Shown here in pieces: positions 52,381 to 63,152 of a stretch of 64,000 nt of DNA. The notes under the pieces were generated by a model. It ran no database searches. It saw only the letters and a list, made by a program, of their open reading frames with translations, and was not told where the DNA came from. Made by a program: the position numbers and the translations under genes. The stretch comes from DATAYA01 sp963754235 (GTDB lineage Bacteria > Pseudomonadota > Alphaproteobacteria > Acetobacterales > Acetobacteraceae). Each line of letters starts with the position of its first letter. The first letter of the stretch is position 1. The DNA lies in contig CAVWFK010000019.1 in the NCBI GenBank assembly GCA_963754235.1, positions 124,001 to 188,000 on the forward strand, in the 5' to 3' direction.

Positions 52381-52596
52381 TCAGTATGAAGACTGATTGA
52401 AGCGAATTTTGCATAGCTCGACCCCTCCGTCGTGGATTTCAGAACCGGCGCGACCATCGTAACCATGGCGCATCGCGTGCTTCCGGCCGCTCGGGGGGAT
52501 GAGATCTGATCGGCGTCGATCAATATCGAACGCGTCACAAACGGCGCGGATCAGCTTTGGCTCTGCCGCCGGCGCGACCATCCAGTTGCGGGCCAT
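52381..52596 (-). CDS. Hypothetical protein (71 aa)
   Basis: MARNWMVAPAAEPKLIRAVC then FDIDRRRSDLIPPSGRKHAM reads protein-like; ATG 52596 overlaps the ATG of the divergent plus-strand gene. No family recognised; may be a fragment. Confidence 0.35.
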   Translation of the reverse strand: MARNWMVAPAAEPKLIRAVCDAFDIDRRRSDLIPPSGRKHAMRHGYDGRAGSEIHDGGVELCKIRFNQSSY

Positions 52597-52993
52597 GTCG
52601 TCCCAGCTCGCACGCGCTCCCGGCAAAACTACTCGGCTGAACTACCCCGAGTATCGCCCGGTCGTGCTCGGCAAGCTGGACCGGCGGACGTGGCAAGGGC
52701 GGCTGCTGCGCGACGCGCGGGCCGAGCTGGTAGCGCACGTCGGCGGGCGGCCGTCCGCGACGCAGGCCGCGTTGATCGAGCAGTTGGCCCAGCTCCGGCT
52801 GCGGCTCGCGCTCTATGACCGCCGGTTCGCCGAGCGGGGCGAGCAGACCGACCACGATCGGCGGTCCTATTTGGCGTTCGCCAACACGTACGCCCGGCTG
52901 CTCGGCCGGCTCGGGCTGGCGCCTGCGGTGCCCCGCAAGCGGTCGATCGCGGAGTATCTCGCCGAGGCCGAGGCTACGGACGCGCCGCCATGA
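52595..52993 (+). CDS. Phage-like hypothetical protein (132 aa)
   Basis: The core DARAELVAHVGGRPSATQAA, LIEQLAQLRLRLALYDRRFA, DHDRRSYLAFANTYARLLGR looks like small proteins found just before terminase genes. Its stop overlaps an ATG. The fragment downstream supports a phage packaging context. Confidence 0.5.
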   Translation: MSSQLARAPGKTTRLNYPEYRPVVLGKLDRRTWQGRLLRDARAELVAHVGGRPSATQAALIEQLAQLRLRLALYDRRFAERGEQTDHDRRSYLAFANTYARLLGRLGLAPAVPRKRSIAEYLAEAEATDAPP

Positions 52994-53011
52994 GCGCGGT
53001 CACCGGCCAGG

Positions 53012-53213
53012 ATGGCCCGTGTGCTGGCGCCATGGCTGCGCCTGAGCCGGTTAGAGGCCGAGCCGGCAAGAGCTGGCATCCGCCAGTGGCATAGGGGCCT
53101 GTACGGGCGCCTGTGGGGCGCCATGACTCTGCCGACGCTGTTGGAGGCGTTTGACAACCCCCGCTTGTTCGGGCGCGAGTTTCCGCAACCTGAGTGGCGG
53201 GCCTGGCGGCGCC
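53012..53213 (+). pseudogene. Terminase large-subunit N-terminal remnant
   Basis: MTLPTLLEAFDNPRLFG then REFPQPEWRAWRR matches the usual first 30 residues of phage-type terminase large subunits. The match ends at about 53213 where DUF6880-like sequence begins in another frame. Confidence 0.5.
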
Positions 53214-54269
53214 GCGCTGGGGGCCGAGGCGCTCGCCGAGGCGCTGATCGCGCACGCCGCGACCGATCCGGTCCTGCGTAAGAAGCTCGGCATGCTGCTC
53301 GCCGACACCGAGGGACCGGGCAAGCTCGCCGCCGAGATCGACAAGCGGATCAAGACGATCGGCCGCTCCCGCTCTTTCGTCGATTGGGGTAAGCGCAAGC
53401 TGCTGGTGCAGGAACTCGACAATCTGCGGGTGACGATCGCGACCCGGCTGGCCGGGCGGGACCCCGCGCGAGCGATTGAGCTACTGTGGGACTTCATCGG
53501 CATTGCGGATGCGGTGATGGAGCGCGTCTGCGATGGCATCGGCGAGGTGGAGGACGTGTTCAGCATCGCGATGGCGGATCTCGGCCGGCTGTCCGCCGCG
53601 CAGCCGCCAAGTGACTTGAAAGTGCTGGCCCGGCAGGTGCTGGCTCACTGCGAACGCGGTGGCTTCGGCGCCAGCGACGTGCTGATCCGGCATATGTCCG
53701 AGGCGCTGGGCACAGGCGGACGCACGGAGATCCGGCGCAAGACCGAGGCGGCACTGAAAGCAGCGCCGCGCGCCGCAGGCCCCAATGACTGGCGCACCGA
53801 TGCGCATCGTCGCCACCTCGCCTTTCGCCTGGCACTGCTCGCCGACCTCGAACGCGACGCCGATGCCTTCATCGCCGCCATCCGCGCCGGCGGGATGGAG
53901 AGCACGCACGCATTGGATGTCGCCCAACGCCTGATCGCCGCAAGCCGGCCGGCGGACGCGCTGGACTGGCTCGATAAGCCACGCCATCGCATCGAGGACG
54001 AGGACGACGATGGCGCCGACACCGATCTGCGGATCAGTGCGCTTGAAGCCCTCGGGCGCAAGGACGAGGCGGCCGAGCAGAAGGCGCTCGACGTGGCCGC
54101 TGCACACAAGCAGGCTACGCGGGGGCTAGCGTTCTTCATCGAATTGCGGGCGCTCGATCGCGCCGACCGTCTGGTGCGCGAGCGGCTGACAGCACTCGAC
54201 GATCGCCTCTATGAGGTGCTGCGGCCGGCCGCGGAAGCCCTAGGAGTAAACGTATCCGGCGGCTGCTAG
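53151..54269 (+). CDS. DUF6880-like protein, both ends clipped
   Basis: The 372-residue frame starts with about 18 residues antisense or shifted relative to the terminase remnant, then GAEALAEALIAHAATDPVLR, KRIKTIGRSRSFVDWGKRK, AIELLWDFIGIADAVMERV and long alpha-helical repeats. This matches DUF6880 proteins, which normally start earlier and continue further. Function unknown. Confidence 0.6.
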   Translation: MTTPACSGASFRNLSGGPGGAALGAEALAEALIAHAATDPVLRKKLGMLLADTEGPGKLAAEIDKRIKTIGRSRSFVDWGKRKLLVQELDNLRVTIATRLAGRDPARAIELLWDFIGIADAVMERVCDGIGEVEDVFSIAMADLGRLSAAQPPSDLKVLARQVLAHCERGGFGASDVLIRHMSEALGTGGRTEIRRKTEAALKAAPRAAGPNDWRTDAHRRHLAFRLALLADLERDADAFIAAIRAGGMESTHALDVAQRLIAASRPADALDWLDKPRHRIEDEDDDGADTDLRISALEALGRKDEAAEQKALDVAAAHKQATRGLAFFIELRALDRADRLVRERLTALDDRLYEVLRPAAEALGVNVSGGC

Positions 54270-54342
54270 AGAGGAATCACATGAATGGGGAAGCATTCTC
54301 GGGGCTCGGCGGTCCAGTCGGCCGCCGGGAGCACGGTCGCAC

Positions 54343-54591
54343 TTATTCGTTCGGCATCCCGCCGAATACGACGGCGCCTGCACCGTCGCCGCGCGCCTCG
54401 CCGAGCACGCGACGGCGGAACGCTGTGAACGGCTCGCCAAGCCCGCGCTGCCAGGTCCGGTTCCCGGCCATGCCGTGCATCGGATCGCTCGGCCCCGGCA
54501 GGCCGCCGCGGATGATGATAACCTCCGGCTCCACCGGCGAAGGGTTGAGCCGCTGCTCGATTATGCCTAGGCGATCGGTGAGTCGTGTCAT
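54343..54591 (-). CDS. Small hypothetical protein (82 aa)
   Basis: MTRLTDRLGIIEQRLNPSPV, VIIIRGGLPGPSDPMHGM. ATGA-coupled to the DUF5681 gene upstream on the minus strand. The IRGGLP motif also ends the DUF5681 protein at 23176-23631. Function unknown. Confidence 0.55.
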   Translation of the reverse strand: MTRLTDRLGIIEQRLNPSPVEPEVIIIRGGLPGPSDPMHGMAGNRTWQRGLGEPFTAFRRRVLGEARGDGAGAVVFGGMPNE

Positions 54592-54995
54592 CCCTTCGCG
54601 ATCCTCTCCTCCAATGCCTGCACCCTCGCCTCAATTCCGGCCGTTTCGATCGCGCGCCGGTGCGCGTCCAGCAATGCCCCGATGGCTTGGCCTTCCTCCG
54701 GAGTCAGATCGCCACGAGCAACGGCTGCCGTAACGGCGCCCACGGCCGCCGGCAGGTCGGTGGCCGCCTGCATATCGGGCAGATTGAACGCGACGGGGCG
54801 CCCCTTTCGTTCGGGCCACAGCCGGCGCAGCAACAGCTCCGCGGCCCGCATGTCGCCACCCTTTGCCTCCGCGACCACCCGTGCCATGATCTCGGTCGCC
54901 GCAGCTTGCCCGATGGCGTCGAATGCGACCAGCGCGCGATGCCGCGCCCCTTTGCGCCGGCCGGCGGGATTGCCGGATTGCCCTTGCTTAAACAT
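54588..54995 (-). CDS. DUF5681-type protein (second)
   Basis: The 135-residue product starts MFKQGQSGNPAGRRKGAR, the DUF5681 signature, followed by AFDAIGQAAATEIMARVVAE and GGDMRAAELLLRRLWPERKG. It is closely related to 23176-23631 but lacks the IRGGLP tail. Start ATG 54995 fits the family; a GTG at 55031 is possible. Confidence 0.7.
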   Translation of the reverse strand: MFKQGQSGNPAGRRKGARHRALVAFDAIGQAAATEIMARVVAEAKGGDMRAAELLLRRLWPERKGRPVAFNLPDMQAATDLPAAVGAVTAAVARGDLTPEEGQAIGALLDAHRRAIETAGIEARVQALEERIAKG

Positions 54996-55310
54996 TGTTG
55001 ATGCAAACCCTCCTACCGCTTCCACCACCATCCATCAGCGCTGGGCGTGTCGATGCGGGGAGTCGATCACGCCGAGGAGGCCCGGCGGGCCGCGCGGGCG
55101 TTTCGGTTCCTACATCACCCCTATCGACGTTTTCCGCAATCCTGATTTCCCGCGCCCTCGCCAGCAAGCTGCGCCCGCTCCACAATCGCCTCGGCCGTCC
55201 GCTCCGCCTCGCGTAGTCCGTGCGCGACTTCCTGCGCTGGCGTCAGGGCTCGGTCTCGATATGGGTCCACAGCGTGCTCCCTTTAACCGTCAGCTTTCCG
55301 CGGCCAATCG
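54996..55310. other. Spacer without a supported gene
   Basis: Short minus-strand frame GLREAERTAEAIVERAQLAG (about 55150-55220) looks like a fragment. Nothing else is supported. Confidence 0.3.
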
Positions 55311-57242
55311 ATGCTGACGGTCGGCCGATCTGCTCGGAGACCTGGCCTGGGAACGCCACCGCTCGCGGGCGGGATCGCCGGCGGCAAGTCGCTGCCCGAC
55401 GAGGTGATGCGCCAGATCCTGGCCAAGGCCGACGGGGTGCCGCTGTTCGTCGAGGAACTGACCCGAGCGACGCTGGACTCGGGAATTTTGGTGGAAGAGG
55501 CCGATGCGTGGCGTGCGCGCGGCAAGCTGCCGCCGCTTGCGGTTCCGTCCAGCCTGCAGGATTCGGTCATGGCGCGGCTCGACCGCATCGCCGCGGCGCG
55601 GGACATCGCGCAGGTGGCGGCCGCGATCGGGCGCGAGTTCTCGGTACGGCTGTTGTCGCACGTGCTGGGCATGACCGAACCGGCGCTCGATGCCGCGCTC
55701 GCGAAGCTCGTCGAAGCCGGGCTGGTGGTCAGCCGGGGCCCGGGCGGGACGAGTGCATTCAAGCACGCACTGACCCGCGATGCGGCCTATGGGAGCATGC
55801 TGAACAGCCGCCGGAAGCGCTCGCACGGCCGGATCGCGGCCGCGTTGGGAGAACTGGACGACGGGATGGCCCGGACGACGGAACCCGAGCTGCTGGCCTA
55901 TCATTTCCAGGAAGCCGGAGATGCGAGCACGGCCCTGCCACTCTGGATCGCCGCCGGCGATCTTGCCGAACGGCGCGGTGCCGCGCAGGAAGCGGTGGCG
56001 CATTTTCGCCGGGCGCTCGATCTGGCCGGCGCGGAAGGGATTGCCGCCGGCAGTCGGGAATGTGTGCCCGCGATCGGCATGAAACTCGGCAATGCGCTGA
56101 TGCAGGTTGATGGCTTCGGTTCCGAAGAATGCCTCAAGTCCTATCAGGACGCGCGCAGATCCGCATCGGCAATGGACCTCCCGGAGCAGGCGGCAAGAGC
56201 CGCCATCGGCATGGCGCCGCTGCTGTTCGCTAGCTGTCGACATCGCCACGTAATCGAGATCGGCAACGAGATATTGGAGATGCAACCGGATCGCCTGGAG
56301 CCCACGACACTCGTGCACTTGCAGTTGATGCTCGGCATCGCTCGCCATTATCTCGGCGATTTCAAGCCGGCGCTTGAACAGCTACAGATGGCAATAGACC
56401 TTGACAATGAAGTGAATTGCACAGATGCGAATCCTTTCGGGGGTGGGGATCCCGCCATTGCAGCGCGAGCATACGCGTCAATTACGGCGAAATATTTGGG
56501 CTTCGTTGAAAAATCGCACGCCTGGTGCGAAGAAGGCGTGCGAATAGCGCAAGGGCGTGGACATGCATGGTCAATAGCTTGGGCCCAGCTATCGTTAGCT
56601 ATCTCCTTACATTCTGCTGGTTGCTATACGGAATCCCTTGCGGCTGCAGATGAAGCGATCCGCATTTGCGAGAAGAATGGCTTTGTCCCCCGAATGGGAA
56701 ATGCTCTCGTGTACCGCGGAGCTTCGTACTTTGATCTCGGGCAATATGAACATGGGTTGCGGGAAGTGCGGAGCGGGATTGGCATTTGGCGCAAGACGAG
56801 CAACACCTTTGGGCTGACGCAACTCATATGTGAGCTAGCCAGGCTGCAGGTTCGTGCGAATCGGGCCGACGAGGCGAGTGCCAGCATTTGCGAAGCTGAA
56901 CACATCTCCGAGACGACCGATGAGACATTTTTTCTTGCCGAGATCAGCCGATTGCGAGGCCGAATATGGTTCCTGCGCGAGAACTTTGAGAATGCCCGCA
57001 CCTGCTACGAGCGAGCGATCGCGCGGGCCAAGGAAAGCGAGGCGCGGCTGTTCGAATTGCGCGCCACGCGCGACCTGGCGCATCTCGGGGTCGCGGAGGA
57101 AAACCCGGACCCCGCATTGACACGCCTGCGCGCCATCGTGGATTGGTTCCCAGCCACGCTCGACATCCCCGAGCTGATCGAGAGCCGACGCCTCCTAAGC
57201 CAAGGAGCGAATCCCGAGTCGGATTGCTGCTCTCGCGGGTGA
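55311..57242 (+). pseudogene. 5'-truncated adenylate-cyclase-type ATPase/TPR protein
   Basis: The frame opens with GGKSLPDEVMRQILAKADGV, PLFVEELTRATLDSGIL and SSLQDSVMARLDRIAAARDI, which sit in the middle of class III cyclase/ATPase/TPR regulators (after the cyclase and P-loop parts). A winged-helix-like stretch (VLGMTEPALDAALAKLVEAG) and about ten TPR-like helices follow. The cyclase domain and P-loop are missing, so it cannot be a full signalling enzyme. Confidence 0.6.
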
Positions 57243-57339
57243 AGTAACCCTCTGGTCCCGTCGTTTGACCAGCCCCTAACCGAGGGGGTCTATAATTCGA
57301 GGTCATCGGACCCTTCCCTACGACGGAGAGCACGATCCG

Positions 57340-57642
57340 GTGATCGCGCTCGGGCGCGAGGCACACCACCCGACCCTGGCGGAGCGCTTCGCCGCGGCGC
57401 CGCCGGCACCGGAGAACCCCACGCCGGTCGAGGCGATGGCGTATCGGCTGCGCACGCCGCAGGGCCGCGCCCTCTACGCCCTGCGCAAGCAGACGCCAGA
57501 ACCGGTGTTCGGCATCATCAAGTCGGTCCTGGGATTCCGGCAGTTCCTGCTGCGTGGGCTCGATGGCGCGCGCGGGGAATGGCGCCTTGTGACCATGGCA
57601 TGGAATCTGAAGCGGATGTTCGCGCTCGGCCTCGCCGCATAG
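57340..57642 (+). pseudogene. IS1182-family transposase C-terminal fragment
   Basis: RLRTPQGRALYALRKQTPEP, VFGIIKSVLGFRQFLLRGLD and GEWRLVTMAWNLKRM match the last part of IS1182-type transposases. The catalytic beginning is absent. Confidence 0.8.
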
Positions 57643-58247
57643 CGGCGAGGCGCGGATCCCCAGCAACGGTCTCACATGGCGTCCCAGGGGCGCCAAGGCT
57701 CAGCCGGGGTGCAGCGGCCCAGACATCGATCTTGGCCCCACCGGACGATACCGCGTCTCGCTCGGCTCAGACCGAGACGCGAGTCCGACAGGCTGCTAGC
57801 CCGCACCTCGCACGGCAGGACCGAGACGGCAGGCCTCTCCCAAGCTGGTTGGCGCTCGAACGCACATCCAAGTCCCCGGCCGCCGCCGGTCGCACGCGCC
57901 AGGCGCTCACGGGTTCGGAGACCTGCTTGGGCGCCCGCCCGCCGAGGGGAGGCTGGCGATCGCGAGCCCGCCGATGCTGGGGTTGCGCCGTTGCTGGAAC
58001 CGCGTTGCAATCAGTTGCACAGGCGCCCCTGAGGGAGCGGATGCCGCTCCAGGCTGAGCGAGCCCTGGCCCGAGGAGGCCGACGCATCAGTGATCCGCCA
58101 GTCGGTGGCCCGGGCCCGCCATCTGGGAAATTTGGGTTGCAACAGAGCAGTTTTCGTGCGCCGATGCGCGATCCGTTAGTTCCGGCCTTTAATGAGTTTT
58201 TACCCTAGATGTCACAACACGCGAGAACGAAATGGGAGGGTGCCGCT
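57643..58247. other. 600-base stretch without a supported gene
   Basis: Frames on both strands look like shadows (Arg- and Pro-rich, no domain). The last 100 bases are AT-richer and probably hold the promoter and leader of the exported propeller gene. Confidence 0.35.
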
Positions 58248-59291
58248 ATGTTACTCGCCGCCACGTTCCCGAAGACCATTAAGTTGTTTTTTGCTATTGC
58301 CGTGCCATATTTCCTAGCCGCTACTGCGAGAGCTGATGATGTTGTCATTAATCAGAGATATCCGGTTTCGGCCAATAATTTGTCGCCGCCCAATGTTGAA
58401 GCAACGAATGAGTGTGCCACCGCGGTATACGTGGACTCGTTTGTACCGCATGCGACGGTCACGGTCTACCGCAATGGCACGACGATCATTGGCGGTCCGG
58501 TCGCGCCGGAGTTTGGTTTCGCCGCGATCAGTCTGACGCAACCCCTCCACACCGGCGACAATGTCACCGCAACGCAGACTGTGAATGGTATCACCAGCAA
58601 GCCATCCGCCCCAATGGTGGCCGGGGCGATGCCGACCGCGCTGCCCGCGCCAATAATAACTACGCCGATATATGCATGTGGGCGGATTGTTCCGGTGAAT
58701 AGATTGATCTCGGGTGTTAAAGTGGAGGTGCGTGACGCGACGGCGGGCGCGACCGTCGGCAACGGCGCAACGCCCAATGGCTGGGGCAATGACTGGGTAC
58801 CCGTTGGATCCAGCAGCCTGACAGCCGGCCATCAGATCGACGCTCGCCAGCTTGCGTGCACCGGCGTCACGAGCCCCTTCTCAGGTGCGCGGGCGGTCAG
58901 CAGGGACCCATCACCGGTCAGCGTGCCGTCGCTGGATCTGCCGGTTGTCGGCAATGACGCGATCACCGCTAACAACCTGCTGGTTGGAGCCAACCTGCGA
59001 GCATTCAATGGTGCCATAGCGATCGGTTCCGGGTTCGCCACCGCGGCAACCAACTACATGAAGGTCTCACCGAAGATCGCAGTGGGCGAGAAAGTTACCG
59101 CGCGTCAGGTGCTCTGCGCGGCCAGCACTAGGTCACAACCGGCGACAGCGGTCAGCCAACTCAAGCCTCCAACTCTCGTCGGGCCAATCTGCCCCGGCCA
59201 GGCAGCGGCCACCGTCGCTGGGACGACGATCAACGCGACGCTGGTGCTAATCAAGAATACAAGCATGATCATCGGGTATGGGGGCGCGGGG

Positions 59292-60979
59292 GTAAGAGGG
59301 GCAAAACCCCGGGCCGGCAGGATTATGCGGGCTGGCCCCGGCAGCGGATGAGGTCTGGCAGGGACGGGACGATCGGTTGGCCCGGGACGGAAAGCCTGCT
59401 GCCGAGGTAATCCCAGAAGGCGACGCCGAGCTTGGCGCAAGTCTTGGCCAAGCCGAGGAAGGCATCGCGACAGGTACGGCCGTCATCGCTGCGAGTGCCA
59501 CCGCTGACCTTGCGCTTGGTGACATGGCAGCGGATGTCGCGCTCTGAGCCATTGGTATGCAGTGGGATTTCTGGATAGTCGAGGACGGCCAACAGCTCGG
59601 CCTTGTTGGCGTGCAGCCGCGCGAGCAGGCGATCGAGGGTGACGAAGCCGGTGCGGCGGCGGAAGATGCGGTCGAAACGGGCACGGAGTTGGCGGCGGCG
59701 GCGCGGTGCCGGGTCGGTGCGGTAGGCTTTCAGGTCGGCGTAGAACTTCCAGATCAGGTCGCGGACGCGCTGCTGCGCGGCGTGCTGGGCGTCGGTGAAG
59801 GTGTCGAGCTTGTGCACCAGCCGCTCGGCGTGAACCCAGCACAACGCGTGCTGGCCGACGGCGAACTGGCCCGCATCATCGCTGACAATCACGGTGTCCC
59901 GCAGGAAGTCGTGCGCCTGCACGCTACCCCACAGGGCGCCCTCGGTCGCGACCCGCACCGGGTCAGGAGTGACGTTCAGCTGGGTGATGCCGAGCCGATC
60001 GAGATGGGCCTGCCAGGCCGCCGGGCCGGCGAAATGCGTCTCGGCATGTCCGGCCAGGGCGGCGATCACCGGCCCGGCCAGCGCGTGCTGGCGCATGTAG
60101 GTCAGCGCCGCGTTGTTGACCACGTAGTCGGTGTGGCCGGCGCGCAGCAGGTCGAGGAAGTTCAGCCGGCTCTTGCTGTTCGTGGTGCCGAACCAGGCGA
60201 AGTCGTCATTGCCGATCTGCGTGCAGACGCCATTGGCGCCTTTGTGGCGCGCGCCGGTGTCGTCCACCGTGACCCAGTTGGCGGTCTCCAAGCCGGCGCG
60301 CAGCACGTCACGGGCTTCGGTGAGGAACCCTTCCTGCCCCGCAATCAGCAGGCGCATGATCTGCCGCTTGGAGATGCTGACGCCGATCGCCTGGAGTTGC
60401 GCCATCAGCCGGGGCACGGTGACCTGTCCCTGGTGGTGTTGTGCCAGCACGAAGCGCTGCAGCTCCGGACCGAAATGGCCCGCCACGCCGGCCGGCAACG
60501 GCGCGATCACCGTTCGTCCATCCGGCGTCAGCCAGCGCTCGCGGCGATAGCGAGTGACCTCGACCCGCAGCACCAAATCCTGCACCACGAAATCCTCGTA
60601 GCCCTTGAACCGAGAGCCGGCCGGCACCTCCGCCTTGAGGATCCGTTCCTCCACCCTGACCCGTGGCGTCGCCTTGCCGCGACCACGCCGCCGGGCTCGC
60701 TTGCCCGCCGGCTTGGGCGTGGTCCCCTTCTCCATCCCGCTCGGCTTGATCCGCGGTCGGCCCTTCAGTCCCTTCAGCTGCGCGATCTCCTCGCGTAGCT
60801 CTGCTATCATGCGTTTCTGCGCCGCGTTCTCGTCCAGCAACGCCAGCACCAGCTGCTTCAGCTCGGCAAGCGACAGCTCATCGATGTCAGGCGGGGTGAC
60901 CACATCGACGTTGAATTGAACCGCCCCGCGTCGGCGCAAGCGAAAAATCGACCCCGGCCCGGGGTTTTGCCCCTCTTAC
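59292..60979 (-). mobile_element. IS66-family element (single-transposase type)
   Basis: Terminal inverted repeats begin GTAAGAGGGGCAAAACCCCG at both ends (59292 inward; 60979 on the other strand). Flanks are the perfect 8-bp duplication GCGCGGGG (59284-59291 and 60980-60987), the size expected for IS66. About 1.69 kb with one gene, as in the ISBst12-like subgroup. It is complete and apparently recent. Confidence 0.93.
59323..60939 (-). CDS. IS66-family transposase (TnpC type)
   Basis: The 538-residue protein has a leucine-rich N-terminus (DELSLAELKQLVLALLDENA), an IS66-type zinc-less linker (GFEDF-like GYEDFVVQDLVL), and the DDE domain: TVDDTGARHKG, VIVSDDAGQFAVGQHALCWV, LHTNGSERDIRCHVTKRKVS with the catalytic Glu. 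Initiation may be at a GTG near 60900 (VTPPDIDELS). Confidence 0.92.
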   Translation of the reverse strand: MRRRGAVQFNVDVVTPPDIDELSLAELKQLVLALLDENAAQKRMIAELREEIAQLKGLKGRPRIKPSGMEKGTTPKPAGKRARRRGRGKATPRVRVEERILKAEVPAGSRFKGYEDFVVQDLVLRVEVTRYRRERWLTPDGRTVIAPLPAGVAGHFGPELQRFVLAQHHQGQVTVPRLMAQLQAIGVSISKRQIMRLLIAGQEGFLTEARDVLRAGLETANWVTVDDTGARHKGANGVCTQIGNDDFAWFGTTNSKSRLNFLDLLRAGHTDYVVNNAALTYMRQHALAGPVIAALAGHAETHFAGPAAWQAHLDRLGITQLNVTPDPVRVATEGALWGSVQAHDFLRDTVIVSDDAGQFAVGQHALCWVHAERLVHKLDTFTDAQHAAQQRVRDLIWKFYADLKAYRTDPAPRRRRQLRARFDRIFRRRTGFVTLDRLLARLHANKAELLAVLDYPEIPLHTNGSERDIRCHVTKRKVSGGTRSDDGRTCRDAFLGLAKTCAKLGVAFWDYLGSRLSVPGQPIVPSLPDLIRCRGQPA

Positions 60980-63152
60980 GCGCGGGGCCAGGCGACGTTG
61001 CCCTGAATGTGGCTCCGCCCAATGTCTTTGCTCTGAACGACGAAGTACAGGTCGCCCAATATATTGGTAGTGTCGTCACCGCGTCCAGCACTGTAACGGT
61101 TGGCTGCCACGATGTGATTACTTATCACAACGACAACGGCCGTACCGGCTGGAACGCGAATGAGAACACGCTGTCGCCGGCCAATGTGAAGCCCGGCACC
61201 TTCGGCCTGATCGCGACAGCGAAGCTGAACGACGACAATGACCAGGTTGACGGGCAGCCCTTGGTTGTCACGAACCAGAACATTGAGGGTATGGGGGTAC
61301 ATTCAGTCGTCTATGTGGCTACGGAGAACGATTCCGTCTACGCCTTTGATTCGTTTACCGGCGCCAGGCTGAAAAAGGTCAATCTTGGCACACCTGTCGC
61401 CAGGCCGTTGAACTGCGAGAACAACGGAAATGTGGTCGGAATTAATAGTACGCCGACGATCCATCGCCAGGCGGGAGTGCTGTACGTCATCGCTTACGTC
61501 ATGAATGGTAGCACCCCTGTTCACCAACTGCATATGCTGGACCTGGGGACGTTGCAGGACAAGGTCCCACCCGTGACGATCGCCGCGGCCAATACCCTGG
61601 CTGATGGCTCTACATATAACTTCGATTCATCGGTGCAAAGGCAACGGCCGGCGCTGCTACAGGCCAATGGCAACATCTATGCCGGTTTTGGGGCATACTG
61701 TGACTTCAAGGCTGCGCAGTCTCGTGGCTGGGTATTGGGCTGGCAGCAGTCAACCTTGACCCCGTTGGGTAAGACAGAACTTCTCAGCAAGACGATCGCG
61801 ACATCGACGTTCGACTGCTATTTCCATGCCCCGTGGACCAACAACCATCCCTGCTACCTAGCTGCCGTATGGATGTCGGGGTATGGCCTGGCCACCGACT
61901 CATCCGGCGACCTGTTCTTCACCACCGGCAACACCGGCGTCAGCAATGCCGGGGTCAGCTTCTACGACAGCACCACCGATATCGCCGAAACGATGGTCAA
62001 GATGGCGCCCGACCTGAGTAAAATTGTCGACTTCTTCACCCCAGCCAATGTCACCGCCCTGGATCAGGTCGATAGCGATTTCGGGTCGGGTGGCACCATG
62101 GTGCTGCCGGACCAGCCGGGACCGGTGCCGCACCTGGCGGTGGCCGCCGGCAAGGACGGCAATCTCTACATCGTCAATCGCGACACTGGAAAGATGGGTG
62201 AGTTCCGAAACCCCAATGTTCCCGCGAGCGTGCAGATCGGCGGCGATTGCCATTGCGGTCCATCATACTTCAAAGGGTCTGACGGCGTCGGGCGGGTTGT
62301 GACCAGTGGTGGACCTAACCTGGGGCAGTGGAAGATCAACACCGCCAATCGACCAGCGTTGGCGCAGGAGGCCCAGGTGGCGTTCGCATCTGGTCAGGAC
62401 GGCGGCGGGTTCACGTCGATTTCCTCGAACGGCACGACCGCGAACACGGCGATCATCTGGGCCGCTGGCCGTCCGATGAGCGACAAAGACGTGCGGGTGA
62501 CGCTTTATGCGTTCAATGCCACCGCGTCGGGAAGTTCCTTAACGCCGCTATGGCATGATTACGCGGGGACATGGCCCAACACAGGTGGCGATGCCAACAT
62601 CGTTCCGACGGTTGTAAATGGCATGGTCTACGTCGCCAGCAACAAACAACTTCAGATCTTCGGACTGATACGGCCATCGGCCACGCCGAAACGGATGTCG
62701 CTGATGGTCACCCAGGTCGAGCCCGCGGCGGCTTCCTATGTACCGGACACCGGACCGATACACTGGGGGACCATCCGCACGGTGCATGGAAGCAAAGTCA
62801 CATTGGAGTTGCGCACCGGACGCACGATCGTGGCCGACCTCTCGCACATCATGCCGCGGGCAACTTCCGACTTCGGGGCAATCGGACGCTGGCTGGCGGT
62901 CAGCGGCACTCTGGGTGCGAACGGTGTCGTGACAGCTACCGGCGCCTGGCGAGTTAAAGGGCCTGCGTTTTTCGGACCAGACCGCGATCGCTGAATGCGA
63001 CAGCCTGGCGTCACGCGCTCGCGTCACACCAAGCCCGCTGGCGCGGATGCCGTGCGAGCAGGCGTTCGTCGGTTCAGATCGCCGGCGGCGGATGCGGTTC
63101 TCAATAGGCCTTCCCACACCCACTTCCACTGGGCGGTCGAGGAACGTGATCT

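Larger units (their letters stand above)
58248..62994 (+). pseudogene. Large exported beta-propeller protein interrupted by IS66-type element
   Basis: The N-terminal half (58248-59291) has a signal peptide (FPKTIKLFFAIAVPYFLAAT, ARA-DD cleavage) and repeated beta-type segments (VTVYRNGTTIIGGPVAP, VSPKIAVGEKVTARQVLC). The C-terminal half (60980-62994) has PQQ-like propeller blades: NDNGRTGWNANENTLSPANV, VVYVATENDSVYAFDSFTGA, NLYIVNRDTGKMGEF, and the end GTIRTVHGSKVTLELRTGR. Removing the element plus one 8-bp duplicate restores one 1016-residue frame. Start ATG 58248 has GGGAGG eight bases upstream. Secreted, function unknown. Confidence 0.75.

Noticed and set aside
57579..58208. 209-codon frame after the IS1182 fragment
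   Set aside because: Arg-, Pro- and Ser-rich with no motif; it overlaps the true transposase end in another frame.
59557..60798. 413-codon open frame opposite the IS66 transposase
   Set aside because: Antisense shadow of a recognised transposase with no recognisable motif.
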